DNA of 64,000 nucleotides from Salinicoccus halitifaciens (GTDB taxonomy: Bacteria; Bacillota; Bacilli; Staphylococcales; Salinicoccaceae). Position numbers and translations under genes: made by a program. Where the stretch lies: positions 62,001 to 126,000 of the forward strand of contig NZ_JAJNCU010000002.1 of assembly GCF_021026095.1 (NCBI RefSeq). Direction: 5' to 3'. Each line of letters starts with the position of its first letter. The first letter of the stretch is position 1. The notes beneath the pieces were generated by a model that was not told where the DNA came from, made no database searches, and saw only the letters and a program-made list of their open reading frames with translations. Shown here one piece after another: positions 1-8,774 of the stretch.

Positions 1-368
1 TCAAGGTCAGGCATCGGCTTCATCAGCTGTGCGCCGTTTTCCACATCGGCAAGGCCCTTGTCCACTTTGACGAACGGGACGATGCCTTTCTCTGCGAGGT
101 AGTCACCTGTGTATTTGCCCTCGATTTTACGATCCATCGTCTGTTCGAAAAGAATCGCCCCGAGAATCCTGTCTTTGTTGAAAGAAGGTGAAGTGATGAT
201 GCGGGAGCGCATCTCATGGACCAAATCAAACATTTCCTCGTCGCTTGAATACTGGTCCTCATCCACGCCGTAAGCTTTCAGAGCTTTTGGAGTACTGCCG
301 CCGCTCTGGTCGAGCGCTGCGATAAATCCGTCATCATTTTTCATTCTGTTGAACTGTTCCTGATTCAC
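1..368 (-). CDS. fda: Fructose-bisphosphate aldolase class I, 5' part
   Basis: N-terminal 122 residues of a class I aldolase, cut by the window edge. It cleaves fructose 1,6-bisphosphate in glycolysis in the cytoplasm. The translation carries [29 protein letters not shown] and [11 protein letters not shown], which match staphylococcal Fda closely as I recall that family. The start is GTG at 366-368, preceded at 9 nt by an AGGAG site (minus-strand reading of 378-382). The first in-frame ATG comes several codons later and would cut conserved sequence. The family call is firm; the rest of the gene lies outside the window. Confidence 0.93.
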   Translation of the reverse strand, partial: MNQEQFNRMKNDDGFIAALDQSGGSTPKALKAYGVDEDQYSSDEEMFDLVHEMRSRIITSPSFNKDRILGAILFEQTMDRKIEGKYTGDYLAEKGIVPFVKVDKGLADVENGAQLMKPMPDL

Positions 369-637
369 TTATAATCACTCCTAAATTTTTTCTCTTCACT
401 TATCATTATGCTAAATAAACACAATTCATGCAATGATTTAATGGGCCCGGGCCTTTACAGAGGCTGGGCGCTGCAAATGCATGGCCGGTGGAGCATCTTA
501 CATCGATGATTCCGATGTGAAAATCCCCGTATTCTATCATTTACCCGGAATGTTATAATTTTAATGAATTTTTTCTTTTATTTTTGAGGATACAGTGATT
601 AATGAAGGTGCCGGTGGCAGGACAGGTGGAATCTATT

Positions 638-773
638 GCTCACTGGGGAGACTGAATGAGCGATGGGGCGGTTCTATCGCTCACCGGGGAGACTGAATGA
701 GCGATGGGGACGTTCTGTCACTCACCGGGAAGATTGAATGAGCGAGGGGGAGGTTCTACCGCTCACTGGGAAG
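638..773. repeat. 41-bp tandem repeat array, about 3.3 copies
   Basis: Units start at 638, 679, 720 and 761 (the last partial), exactly 41 bp apart. Each has an inverted repeat, ATCGCTCA against TGAGCGAT, spanning the unit junction, with a G-rich centre. The unit shares its ends and length with the array at 1311-1710 in the opposite orientation, so both belong to one family. The rest of the 430-bp gap 369-798 has an AT-rich stretch (540-600) that may hold promoters, but no gene that I can see. Confidence 0.85.
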
Positions 774-798
774 TTTATTACAGAAATCGGGTGATCAC

Positions 799-1296
799 AT
801 GGACTTAACAATCAGGAAAGTGACTGTGGAAGATGCAGAAAGAATCGCGGAAATCTGCAGGACGGGCTGGCTGGATACAGTGGAAGATATATTTTCGGAC
901 ACTTATAAGCGTAAGACCGTGGAATTCTGGTATACGCCCGGGAAAGTAGAACAGGATATCAAGAAAGGCCACTATTCATATGTCGCCGAAGCCGGAGGGG
1001 AAGTCGCCGGCGTGATCGGCGGCGGTATGACCGGCAGCACTGTAAATGAAATATTCGTCTTCTACGTTGACGGCAGGTTTAGATATATGAGTATTGGAAA
1101 GAAGCTGCTCGAGACTTTCACCGAACATTTCAGGAATAAAGGGGCACGTCAGCAGTGGGCGTCCGTCCAGGAGGGGAATACACTCGGCCTGCCATTTTAT
1201 GAGGCGCAGGGTTTCCAGTGCGAAGGGGTGAAGGAGACGCGGACCGGCACCGGGGAAGTGCAGCGATCACTCAGGATGAAGCGGGAGATCGGTTGA
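799..1296 (+). CDS. GNAT family N-acetyltransferase
   Basis: A 165-residue protein with a Gcn5-related acetyltransferase layout. It has N-terminal MDLTIRKVTVEDAERIAEIC, a central FVYVDGRFR-type strand (read as EIFVFYVDGRFRYMSIGKKL) where family members bind acetyl-CoA, and a C-terminal LPFYEAQGFQ motif typical of the fold. The canonical Q/RxxGxG/A loop is degenerate here (RFRYMSIGKKL). The substrate cannot be told. The gene sits alone between two arrays of the same 41-bp repeat, with no obvious operon partner and only a weak ribosome site (GGGTGAT) before the ATG. Confidence 0.8.
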   Translation: MDLTIRKVTVEDAERIAEICRTGWLDTVEDIFSDTYKRKTVEFWYTPGKVEQDIKKGHYSYVAEAGGEVAGVIGGGMTGSTVNEIFVFYVDGRFRYMSIGKKLLETFTEHFRNKGARQQWASVQEGNTLGLPFYEAQGFQCEGVKETRTGTGEVQRSLRMKREIG

Positions 1297-1310
1297 TGGT
1301 GAAGGAGTTC

Positions 1311-1710
1311 CCATCGGCCAAGTGGGATTTCGTTTGACCGATAGAACGCTCCCATCGGCCAAGTGGGCTTTCGTTTGACCGATAGAACACGTCTACCGGC
1401 CAAGTGGGATTTCGTTTGACCGATAGAAAGCTCCCATCGACCAAGTGGGATTTCGTTTGACCGATAGAACACGTCTACCGGCCAAGTGGGATTTCGTTTG
1501 ACCGATAGAACACGCCCATCGACCAAGTGGGATTTCGTTTGACCGATAGAACACGTCTACCGGCCAAGTGGGGTTTCGTTTGCCCGATAGAACGCTCCCA
1601 TCGGCCAAATGGGGCTTTGTTTGCCCGATAGAACACGCCCATCGGCCAAGTGGTATTTCGTTTGACCGATAGAACGCTCCTACCGGCCAATTGACACTCC
1701 CATCGCCCGA
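1311..1710. repeat. 41-bp tandem repeat array, about 9.6 copies
   Basis: Ten units start at 1311, 1352, 1393, 1434, 1475, 1516, 1557, 1598, 1639 and 1680, each exactly 41 bp after the last; the final one decays. Every unit reads roughly CATCGGCCAAGTGGGATTT followed by CGTTTGACCGATAGAAC. Two variants tend to alternate at the junction (CTCCCATCGG and CGTCTACCGG). Read on the minus strand the unit aligns without gaps to that of the array at 638-773 at both ends (GTTCTATCG and CGATG). The array fills most of the gap 1297-1871. The remaining part (1711-1871) is AT-rich leader for the next gene, with a TATAAT at 1821-1826. Confidence 0.93.
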
Positions 1711-1871
1711 TAATCACCACCCCCTCCCACAATAATTTGCTAAAATAACGATATATGAATAATTCACTTCTTACGATGGATGCAGAGTGGTTACGGGATG
1801 CCTTTTCATGTAATTTAAATTATAATGAAGGCATGCAGAATGACGTGTGTCTACTAAACTGGAGGATGTAA

Positions 1872-2618
1872 ATGATGTCAACGACTAGAATATTCGGCCA
1901 TCGGGGCGCCAAGGGCCATTATCCCGAAAATACGATGCTCGGTTTCAATAAAGCCTTTGAAATGGGTGCGGACGGCATTGAAATCGATGTCCACCTGACT
2001 AAAGATAAAAAGCTCGTCGTGATTCATGATGAAAGTCTGGACCGCACGACAACCGACAGGGGGCTCGTCAAGGACTGGAAGATCTTCGACCTGAAAAACG
2101 TTAAAACAGGCGTGAAATTCAAAAATATGTCGAAATATAATATGACATGGGATAAGGAAAGGATTCCGGAATTGTTCGAAGTGCTTGCACTTTTCGCCAC
2201 GGAAAACACCGTCATCAACATCGAGCTGAAAACGGATGTATATGATTATAAAGGAATAGAAAGGGAAGTGCATCACACTGTTGCGACGCGGGGCATGCTC
2301 GACAGGGTGGTTTTTTCCTCATTCAATATGGATACTCTCGACCGTCTGAAAAAGCATGATCCGAATGTGAGGATCGCCTACCTGGTCAATGAACTTCCCG
2401 AGAACTATGAGAAGCTGATGGAAGATCATGACTTCGAAGCGTACCACTTAAGAGTGGACTCGGCACTCAAAAATATGGATATCATGAAGGAGAAGGGAAT
2501 CTTCTTCAGAATCTGGACGGTGAACGAAAGGGACCATATCAAGCAGCTGATCGATGCGGGTGTCCGTGGAATCATCACTGATTATCCGGATCTCGCACTC
2601 ACTCTTCTGGACGATTAA
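1872..2618 (+). CDS. Glycerophosphodiester phosphodiesterase (GDPD family)
   Basis: A 248-residue cytoplasmic GDPD-family enzyme that hydrolyses glycerophosphodiesters to glycerol 3-phosphate and an alcohol. The start shows HRGAKGHYPENT with the catalytic His-Arg, followed by GADGIEIDVHLTKD (metal-binding E and D), VVIHDESLDRTT (second catalytic His), INIELK, and near the end RIWTVNERDHIKQLIDAGV and GIITDYPD. There is no signal peptide, unlike exported GlpQ. ATG 1872 follows GGAGG (1861-1865) at 6 nt; a second ATG lies 3 nt on. The enzyme could recycle lipid or teichoic-acid-derived glycerophosphodiesters, which fits the wall-polymer locus next door, but that link is only positional. Confidence 0.92.
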   Translation: MMSTTRIFGHRGAKGHYPENTMLGFNKAFEMGADGIEIDVHLTKDKKLVVIHDESLDRTTTDRGLVKDWKIFDLKNVKTGVKFKNMSKYNMTWDKERIPELFEVLALFATENTVINIELKTDVYDYKGIEREVHHTVATRGMLDRVVFSSFNMDTLDRLKKHDPNVRIAYLVNELPENYEKLMEDHDFEAYHLRVDSALKNMDIMKEKGIFFRIWTVNERDHIKQLIDAGVRGIITDYPDLALTLLDD

Positions 2619-2620
2619 AA

Positions 2621-2653
2621 GACCGCCATCCACAAAAGGATGGCGGTCTTCAT
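2621..2653. terminator. Bidirectional intrinsic terminator
   Basis: An 11-bp perfect stem (GACCGCCATCC against GGATGGCGGTC) with an ACAAAA loop, A-rich before and T-rich after. It lies between the stop codons of the convergent GDPD gene and the nucleotide-sugar dehydrogenase gene and can serve both. Confidence 0.88.
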
Positions 2654-2655
2654 AT

Positions 2656-3969
2656 TTAGAGGCTCCAGTAATGGTAGCCTTTTTCTTTGCATTCGTTTCT
2701 GTCCAGTGTGCCTTTCACATCCACGATCACTCTCTGATTGTTCCTGAACAGGCCGCTCAAGCTGTCCAGATCGAAATCCTTCAAGTATTCCTCATGGGGA
2801 ACTGTCAGCACCACGCAGTCAAGGTCCTTCAGATCTTCGTCACTGACGAGCTCTATACCTAGATCGCGCTTGACCGCTTCCGGCACCGCCACGGGATCGT
2901 GTACAAGGACATTGACGCCGTAATCTTCAAGCTCATCGATGATATCGGTCACTTTAGTGTTCCGTACGTCGGATACATTCTCCTTGAAAGTCAGGCCGAG
3001 CACGGCTACTCGTGCATCCGCGACCTGCTGGCCGGCTTTGATCATCTGTTTGATGATGTTGCCTGCGATATATTTACCCATATCGTCATTCACTTTCCTG
3101 CCCGAGAGGATGATCTGTGAATGATAGCCCAGCTGTTCCGCCTTGTAGGTGAAATAGTACGGGTCCACACCGATGCAGTGGCCGCCGACAAGCCCCGGCG
3201 TGAACTTCAGGAAGTTCCACTTCGTGCCGGCCGCTTCAAGCACTGCATTCGTATCGATGTCCATCTTATTGAAGACCATCGAGAGTTCATTCATGAAAGC
3301 GATGTTGATATCCCTCTGCGAGTTTTCGATCACTTTTGAAGCTTCGGCCACTTTGATGCTCTCTGCTTCATGCACTCCGGCTTCAATGATTGAGCTGTAG
3401 ACGTCTGAGACTTCCTTCAGCGCTTCCTCATCGGAGCCCGAGACGACTTTGACGATGCGGGTCAGTGTATTCACCCTGTCACCCGGATTGATGCGCTCCG
3501 GGGAATAGCCGACTTTGAAATCCTCGCCAAACTTCAGGCCGGACAATTCCTCGAGTATCGGGATGCATATCTCCTCGGTCGTCCCCGGGTAGACCGTGGA
3601 TTCGTATACGACGATCGAACCTTTCGTGAGGTTCCTTCCGACCGTTTCACTCGCACCGATCACAGGCTTCAGATCCGGTGTCTTATCCGTATTGATCGGT
3701 GTCGGCACCGAGACGATGAAGAACTTCGACTGTCCGATGTCCGCCTCATCACTTGTAAACTGCATCGTCGTATTCCGGATCGCTTCATCTCCGACCTCAT
3801 CCGTCACGTCCGTCCCGCCCAAATACTGGTCCAATTTTTCCTGATTGACGTCATAACCGATCACATCATATTTCTTTGCGAACTCAACAGCAAGCGGCAG
3901 GCCGACATACCCCAGCCCGATGATGGCCATCGATGCTTCCTTTGCCTGCAGTTTTTCAAATAAACTCAT
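2656..3969 (-). CDS. Nucleotide-sugar dehydrogenase (UDP-HexNAc 6-dehydrogenase type)
   Basis: A 437-residue NAD-dependent UDP-sugar C6 dehydrogenase making a nucleotide-activated uronic acid. The Rossmann motif is MAIIGLGYVGLPLAVEFAKK near residue 15, followed by IVSVPTPIN, YESTVYPGTTEE, SPERINPGD, the catalytic cysteine in GGHCIGVDPYY, and a C-terminal domain with VLGLTFKENVSDVRNTK. The SPERINPGD and GGHCIGVDPYY signatures resemble the WbpO/TviB/WecC branch, so the substrate is probably UDP-GlcNAc, UDP-GalNAc or UDP-ManNAc rather than UDP-glucose. I start at ATG 3969 because AAGGAAGG sits 10 nt upstream; a longer frame back to 4053 has no such site. It diverges from the UDP-glucose dehydrogenase gene. 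Confidence 0.88.
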   Translation of the reverse strand: MSLFEKLQAKEASMAIIGLGYVGLPLAVEFAKKYDVIGYDVNQEKLDQYLGGTDVTDEVGDEAIRNTTMQFTSDEADIGQSKFFIVSVPTPINTDKTPDLKPVIGASETVGRNLTKGSIVVYESTVYPGTTEEICIPILEELSGLKFGEDFKVGYSPERINPGDRVNTLTRIVKVVSGSDEEALKEVSDVYSSIIEAGVHEAESIKVAEASKVIENSQRDINIAFMNELSMVFNKMDIDTNAVLEAAGTKWNFLKFTPGLVGGHCIGVDPYYFTYKAEQLGYHSQIILSGRKVNDDMGKYIAGNIIKQMIKAGQQVADARVAVLGLTFKENVSDVRNTKVTDIIDELEDYGVNVLVHDPVAVPEAVKRDLGIELVSDEDLKDLDCVVLTVPHEEYLKDFDLDSLSGLFRNNQRVIVDVKGTLDRNECKEKGYHYWSL

Positions 3970-4139
3970 ACCATCTCTACCTTCCTTGATCCACTTTTTC
4001 AAACGTGGAAAATCTATCTTAGTCATTATACAATCAATAATGTTTCCATGCACTACATCTACCCTAAAAAGTAGAATAATAAAAGAGCCTGTGATAAAAT
4101 TAGTGAATGCAATTTATGAGATTAAATTTGAAAAATATA

Positions 4140-4148
4140 TGATATAAA
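4140..4148 (+). promoter_or_regulatory. Extended -10 promoter element for the UDP-glucose dehydrogenase gene
   Basis: TGATATAAA forms a TGn-type extended -10. No good -35 is seen 16-18 bp upstream. The same TGATATAA(A/T) form occurs before the glycosyltransferase operon (5597-5605) and before the ATP-grasp gene at 22867. Confidence 0.4.
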
Positions 4149-4203
4149 TGGAACGATCAGGCTGTATATCAGTGTTCAGTAAAGACTGGGAGTGTAAAGT
4201 TTT

Positions 4204-5511
4204 ATGGATATTGCAGTAATTGGTACAGGCTATGTCGGCCTGGTGACCGGGGCGTGTCTTGCCGAGGTCGGCAACCGGGTGACATGCATCGACATCGATG
4301 AAGAGAAAGTGGCAACATTGAAGCAGGGCATCAGTCCGATATACGAGGCGGGGCTTGAGGAACTGCTCCGGGAGAACATTTCCAGATCACGCCTGGATTT
4401 CACGACGGATTATGAAGAGGGGCTCGCCGGGAAGGACATCGTCTACATCGCAGTCGGCACCCCGCAGAACGACGACGGGTCCGCAGATCTGACCGCCGTC
4501 GAAGCAGTCTGCCGCTCACTGTCAAGACACCTTACACAGGATGTTATCATCGTGACGAAAAGCACGGTGCCGGTCGGGACGAACGAATACATCAAAGCAC
4601 TGATCGAGGAGAATTTGGAAGGTGATGTGACAATAAACATCGCCTCCAACCCGGAATTTTTAAGGCAGGGTTCCGCCGTCCATGATACATTCAACGGGGA
4701 CCGCATCGTCATCGGTGCCGATTCACCGGAAGTGCTGGATGTGCTCGAGACAGTCAATGCAGGCTTCAACCTGCCCATCGTCAGGACGAATCTCCGCAGT
4801 GCGGAAATGATCAAATATGCATCCAACGCATTCCTCGCGACGAAAATCAGCTTCATCAACGAGATGGCGAACCTTTCCGAACGGATCGGGGCGAACATCG
4901 ACGATGTGTCAAGAGGCATGGGGATGGACCGGAGGATAGGCGAGGCATTCCTGAACGCCGGCATCGGGTACGGCGGCTCATGTTTCCCGAAAGATACGCG
5001 TGCAATCATTTCGGTGGCACAGGAAGCTTCATATGATATGCAGATCCTTGAAAACGTCGTCGACTCCAATGAACGCCAGAGGGGCATCATCGTCGACAAA
5101 GTCATGGACCGCTTCCAGTCGATCAAAGGCAAAAAGGTCGCCGTCCTCGGCCTCGCCTTCAAGCCGAACACGGATGATGTCCGTGAGGCGCCATCGATAT
5201 CGGTCATCGAAAAGCTGCTCGATGAAGGTGCCGAAGTGCACACGTTCGATCCTGCAGCCATGGAAAATGCCCGCAAAGTGCTGCCGGAAGGTGTGCATTA
5301 CACGGACAGCATCGAAGCGGCCGTAAAGAATGCGGAGATTGCGATCATACTGACCGAATGGAAGGAAATAAAGGAATTCCCGATTGAAAAGTATGAATCA
5401 CTGATGGAGAATCCGGTGGTCTTCGACGGCAGGAACTGCTTTACGCTCGCAGAAGTCGAAAAGACCGGTGTGGAATACCACTCCATCGGCCGTCCGTCCA
5501 TTGGAAATTAA
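4204..5511 (+). CDS. UDP-glucose 6-dehydrogenase
   Basis: A 435-residue protein of the TuaD/Ugd family that oxidises UDP-glucose to UDP-glucuronate with two NAD. Visible are the N-terminal Rossmann loop GTGYVGLVTGACLAEVGN, VGTPQNDDGSADL, TKSTVPVGTN, SNPEFLRQGSAVHD, EMIKYASNAFLATKISFINE, the active-site cysteine in GYGGSCFPKDT, and the C-terminal LGLAFKPNTDDVREAPS. UDP-GlcA is the precursor of teichuronic acid and of polyglucuronate in teichuronopeptide, so this is probably the donor-making step for the polymer locus that follows. It is a single transcription unit, bounded by its own promoter and a terminator. Confidence 0.95.
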   Translation: MDIAVIGTGYVGLVTGACLAEVGNRVTCIDIDEEKVATLKQGISPIYEAGLEELLRENISRSRLDFTTDYEEGLAGKDIVYIAVGTPQNDDGSADLTAVEAVCRSLSRHLTQDVIIVTKSTVPVGTNEYIKALIEENLEGDVTINIASNPEFLRQGSAVHDTFNGDRIVIGADSPEVLDVLETVNAGFNLPIVRTNLRSAEMIKYASNAFLATKISFINEMANLSERIGANIDDVSRGMGMDRRIGEAFLNAGIGYGGSCFPKDTRAIISVAQEASYDMQILENVVDSNERQRGIIVDKVMDRFQSIKGKKVAVLGLAFKPNTDDVREAPSISVIEKLLDEGAEVHTFDPAAMENARKVLPEGVHYTDSIEAAVKNAEIAIILTEWKEIKEFPIEKYESLMENPVVFDGRNCFTLAEVEKTGVEYHSIGRPSIGN

Positions 5512-5516
5512 GCCCG

Positions 5517-5545
5517 AAAGCCGACGTCGCTGTCGGCTTTTTTTA
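5517..5545 (+). terminator. Intrinsic terminator after the UDP-glucose dehydrogenase gene
   Basis: AAAGCCGAC pairs with GTCGGCTTT around a GTCGCT loop and runs into a T tract just after the stop codon. Confidence 0.88.
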
Positions 5546-5577
5546 TTAGGACTCTCCTCTGGCGGGCAGGCGTTTAT

Positions 5578-5605
5578 TTGTATACTGGACGTGCTGTGAT
5601 ATAAT
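5578..5605 (+). promoter_or_regulatory. Promoter of the glycosyltransferase operon
   Basis: TTGTAT at 5578-5583 and TATAAT at 5600-5605 are 16 bp apart, and TG at 5597-5598 makes the -10 extended. It lies 44 bp upstream of the first glycosyltransferase start and after the preceding terminator. It is likely the main promoter for the export and glycosyltransferase genes up to about 16.5 kb. Confidence 0.65.
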
Positions 5606-5649
5606 ACACGAGGTGAAATATCGGATTTTCCGGGAAGGCTTGAACATTT

Positions 5650-6774
5650 ATGGAGAAGAAGAAAATACTGTTTTTCATATACCGGATGGGCGGCGGCGGT
5701 GCGGCACGGACGCTTTTGAACATCATCAACAACATCGACCGGATGAAGTTTACACCCCTTCTTGTGACGCTCGACCGTGAAGGCGGGTATGAGGAGTATG
5801 TGGCTGCGGATGTCCCCTTCATAAAGCTTGAGACGAAGCGGCTCCGGGGTGCCGTGACCCGGCTTTCGGAAGTGATCAGGGAAGAGCGTCCCGACATCGT
5901 CTTCAGCACGATACCGAATTACAACATCACGGCCCTTCTTGCGACGATACTCTCACGCACGCCGGCCGTCAATGTGGTGAGGGAGGCGGCCTACCTCGGC
6001 GGCACGGCGAAGGAGGATGCCAAACTGCGCTTTGCAGGATTCCTTTACAGGCGTGCCTCCCGGGTGATCGCGCTGTCAGAAGGCGTGAAAGACAATATTA
6101 TTAAGCGATATAAAGTGAATTCTGATAAAATTGATATTATATATAATCCGGTGGACGTGGAAGGCATCCAGGCGCTGATGGCTCAGGATGATATTGATCC
6201 CGGGCATCAGGCGGTCTTCCAGGGCGGCGGCAAAGTCATCATCACCGCGGGACGCTTCCACCACGATAAAGACCAGAAGACATTGCTCAGAGCATTCAAG
6301 TCGGTGCAGGAAGAAATGCCGGGCACCCGGCTGATGATACTCGGCGAAGGTGAGCTTGAGGCTGAACTGAAGCAGCTGGCAGAAGACCTGGGAATAGCGG
6401 ATGCCGTCCATTTTACGGGCTTCCGGCGCAACCCCTATGCCTACTTCGCGCAGTCGGACCTGTTCGTATTATCCTCCGTCCGGGAAGGCTTCGGCCATGT
6501 GCTGACCGAAGCGCTCGCAACAGGCACACCGGTCGTCTCCGCAAAAGCGCACCCCGGGGCCGGGGAAGTGCTGGATGGCGGAGAATACGGGCTGATGTGC
6601 GAACCCTCCGATCCAGAGGCTCTTGCGGCAGGCATTTCATATATGCTGAAGCTGGATGAGGAGAAAAGACAGGCCATCATCGAAAAAGGGCTCCGGCGCG
6701 CCGGGATGTTCCATGCAGAAAAAATCGTGAAGCAGTACGAGCGGATGTTTACGGACGTACTGAAAAAAACTTGA
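5650..6774 (+). CDS. Glycosyltransferase family 4
   Basis: A 374-residue GT-B fold retaining glycosyltransferase, cytoplasmic or membrane-peripheral. The acceptor-side loop is YRMGGGGAARTLLNIINN near the N-terminus. The donor half starts around residue 190 with VIITAGRFHHDKDQKTLLRAF, then ILGEGELEAEL, and the nucleotide-sugar motif EGFGHVLTEALATGTPVVSA (E-x7-E). This is the layout of teichuronic and capsular GT4 enzymes such as TuaC or CapM, but sugar specificity cannot be read. It is first in a tight run: its stop is 17 nt before the next ATG. Confidence 0.9.
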   Translation: MEKKKILFFIYRMGGGGAARTLLNIINNIDRMKFTPLLVTLDREGGYEEYVAADVPFIKLETKRLRGAVTRLSEVIREERPDIVFSTIPNYNITALLATILSRTPAVNVVREAAYLGGTAKEDAKLRFAGFLYRRASRVIALSEGVKDNIIKRYKVNSDKIDIIYNPVDVEGIQALMAQDDIDPGHQAVFQGGGKVIITAGRFHHDKDQKTLLRAFKSVQEEMPGTRLMILGEGELEAELKQLAEDLGIADAVHFTGFRRNPYAYFAQSDLFVLSSVREGFGHVLTEALATGTPVVSAKAHPGAGEVLDGGEYGLMCEPSDPEALAAGISYMLKLDEEKRQAIIEKGLRRAGMFHAEKIVKQYERMFTDVLKKT

Positions 6775-6791
6775 AAAACAGGAGAGTCATT

Positions 6792-7934
6792 ATGGAAAGA
6801 AAAAAAAGCGTGATACATATGACGACCGTCCATCACCCTTATGATCCGAGGATCTACCATAAGCAGTGCAAATCACTCCAGGCGGCCGGGTTCGACGTCA
6901 CACTGATCGCAAGGCGCGATCCGAAGCGGAATGAGGCGGATAAAACCATCCCCCACATTATGCTGAAGACGTATAAGTCGAGGCTCGCCCGCATGGTCTT
7001 CGGCACTTATGATGCGTACAGGCAGGCGAAATCCATGGATGCGGACATCATCACTTTCCACGATCCGGAGCTGATGCCTGCAGCATGGGCCCTCAAGAAG
7101 AAAGGGCATACGGTCATCTATGACATCCATGAAGATTACATCACAAGCATCATGCAGAAGGATTACTTGAGTGAGCCCGTCAAAAGGTTCGCCGCTTCCG
7201 GATATAAATTGATGGAGAAGTTCTTCACCAGGGGCATGGGTCTGTCGCTCGCGGAGAAATACTACGAAGAGCGGTACCCTGACGGCGTGTGGATACTGAA
7301 CTATCCGACGGTGAATGAAAAATTCCTCCGAAACGCGCGCACCGGGCCGGCAGAGGACCGGGTGCTCTACACCGGGAACGTCTCGCATGTCAGGGGCGCA
7401 CTGCAGCATGCGAAGCTGCCGGTGCTGGATCCGGACATCGAAGTGCACTTTGTCGGCAAATGCCCGGGTGAACTTGCCGAAGAGATGTATGAAGTGGCGG
7501 GCAGTGCATCCGGCAGGCTCCATATAGAAGGCATCGACAGCTTCATTGAAAAGGAAGTCATCGAGGAAAGGTACCTTGAGCGGAACTGGCTTGCGGGCAT
7601 CGCGCTGTTCCCGCCGACGGAGCATTACAAAAAGAAGGAACTCACGAAATTCTTCGAATATATGAATGCAGGACTCCCCGTCATCTGTTCCGATTTCCCG
7701 GTATGGCAGGCGTTTATTGAAAAATATGAATGCGGCATAGCGGTCGATCCGGAAGATGACGCGGCGATTAAACGTGCACTCGATTATTTGCGCGAACATC
7801 CGGATGAGGCCGCCCGCATGGGTGAAAACGGGAAAAGGGCCGTGATGGAGGAACTGAACTGGGAGACCCAGGAAAGGAAGCTCGTACGCTGGTACGATGC
7901 GCTCGGAGGGTCCGAGAGGGAACAGGAGGCATGA
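6792..7934 (+). CDS. Glycosyltransferase, GT4-like
   Basis: A 380-residue GT-B type protein. The N-terminal half has VHHPYDPRIYHKQCKSLQAA, IITFHDPELMPAAWALKK and VIYDIHEDY, a pattern found in GT4-like polysaccharide glycosyltransferases. The C-terminal half has VLYTGNVSHVRG and FFEYMNAGLPVICSDFPVWQ, which takes the place of the usual E-x7-E region. The start is ATG 6792 because AGGAGA lies 6 nt before it; the frame runs back to a TTG at 6771 that would put that site inside the gene. It ends 1 nt before the next start, so translation is probably coupled. Confidence 0.82.
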   Translation: MERKKSVIHMTTVHHPYDPRIYHKQCKSLQAAGFDVTLIARRDPKRNEADKTIPHIMLKTYKSRLARMVFGTYDAYRQAKSMDADIITFHDPELMPAAWALKKKGHTVIYDIHEDYITSIMQKDYLSEPVKRFAASGYKLMEKFFTRGMGLSLAEKYYEERYPDGVWILNYPTVNEKFLRNARTGPAEDRVLYTGNVSHVRGALQHAKLPVLDPDIEVHFVGKCPGELAEEMYEVAGSASGRLHIEGIDSFIEKEVIEERYLERNWLAGIALFPPTEHYKKKELTKFFEYMNAGLPVICSDFPVWQAFIEKYECGIAVDPEDDAAIKRALDYLREHPDEAARMGENGKRAVMEELNWETQERKLVRWYDALGGSEREQEA

Positions 7935-7935
7935 A

Positions 7936-8751
7936 ATGATGAATCAGGACATACCGACGGTGTCGGTGATCACACCTGCATATAATGCGGAACGATTCAT
8001 AAAAGAAACGATACAGTCCGTCCTCGACCAGACATATTCCGACTGGGAGATGATCATCGTGGATGATCAGTCCAAGGACAAGACGGTTGAATATATAAAA
8101 GAGGTGCAGGCGGAAGACGACCGCATCCGGCTGGTGGAGCTCGAGGAGAACTCCGGCTCAGCAGTGGCAAGGAACACCGCCATCGAAAATGCGAGGGGGC
8201 GCTATATCGCCTTTCTCGACAGCGATGACAGCTGGACGCCTGAAAAGCTCGAACGCCAGCTCAGATTCATGAAGGATAAGGATATCGCGTTTTCATTCAC
8301 AGCATATGTACGCACGCTGGAAGACGGCACGGAGACGGATTACATTTCAAGGACGCCCGCGACGGTGGACTGGGATGCACTGATGAAGCGCTGTGTCATC
8401 GGCTGCCTCACCGTCATGCTCGACCGGGAAAAGACGGGGGATGTGAAGATGGTGGATATCCGCACGCGTCAGGACTATGCATTGTGGCTCGAACTGACAC
8501 GCCGCGGGTTCACGGCCCACGGCCTTGCGGATGTGCTCGCAAAGTACAGGGTCGTCGGCGATTCCATCTCAAGCAACAAATGGAAAGCGGCAAAGCGCAA
8601 CTGGTATGTATTCAGGCATATCGAATCCCAGAGCCTCCCGAAGACGCTGTGGTATTTCGGCCATTATGCAGTGATTGCCGTGAAAGACTTGATCGATTAC
8701 AAAATTGCTTTGAACAGAGGTCCGGGAAATAAAAACCCCGGACGCGAGTAA
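7936..8751 (+). CDS. TuaG-like family 2 glycosyltransferase
   Basis: A 271-residue inverting GT-A enzyme. It has VSVITPAYNAERFIKETIQS, WEMIIVDDQSKDKT, ENSGSAVARNTAIENARG and the metal-binding FLDSDD. The C-terminal QDYALWLELTRRG, LAKYRVVGDSISSNKWKAAK and the Trp-rich end resemble Bacillus subtilis TuaG of the teichuronic acid operon as I recall it. Start ATG 7936 follows AGGAGG at 6 nt. Its resemblance to TuaG supports a teichuronic-type backbone. Specificity is unknown. Confidence 0.87.
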   Translation: MMNQDIPTVSVITPAYNAERFIKETIQSVLDQTYSDWEMIIVDDQSKDKTVEYIKEVQAEDDRIRLVELEENSGSAVARNTAIENARGRYIAFLDSDDSWTPEKLERQLRFMKDKDIAFSFTAYVRTLEDGTETDYISRTPATVDWDALMKRCVIGCLTVMLDREKTGDVKMVDIRTRQDYALWLELTRRGFTAHGLADVLAKYRVVGDSISSNKWKAAKRNWYVFRHIESQSLPKTLWYFGHYAVIAVKDLIDYKIALNRGPGNKNPGRE

Positions 8752-8774
8752 ACTAGGCGGTGTCATTTTAAATC

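Noticed and set aside
1311-1710. CRISPR array
   Set aside because: The repeats are directly joined without unique spacers, differ from each other at several sites, and no cas gene is present.
1197-1732. Three overlapping minus-strand open frames with 41-residue repeats (RSNEIPLGRW and SVKRNPTW patterns)
   Set aside because: They arise because a 41-bp repeat read in any frame cycles through all three frames every 123 bp and this unit has no stop on that strand. All three frames are open, and there is no ribosome site.
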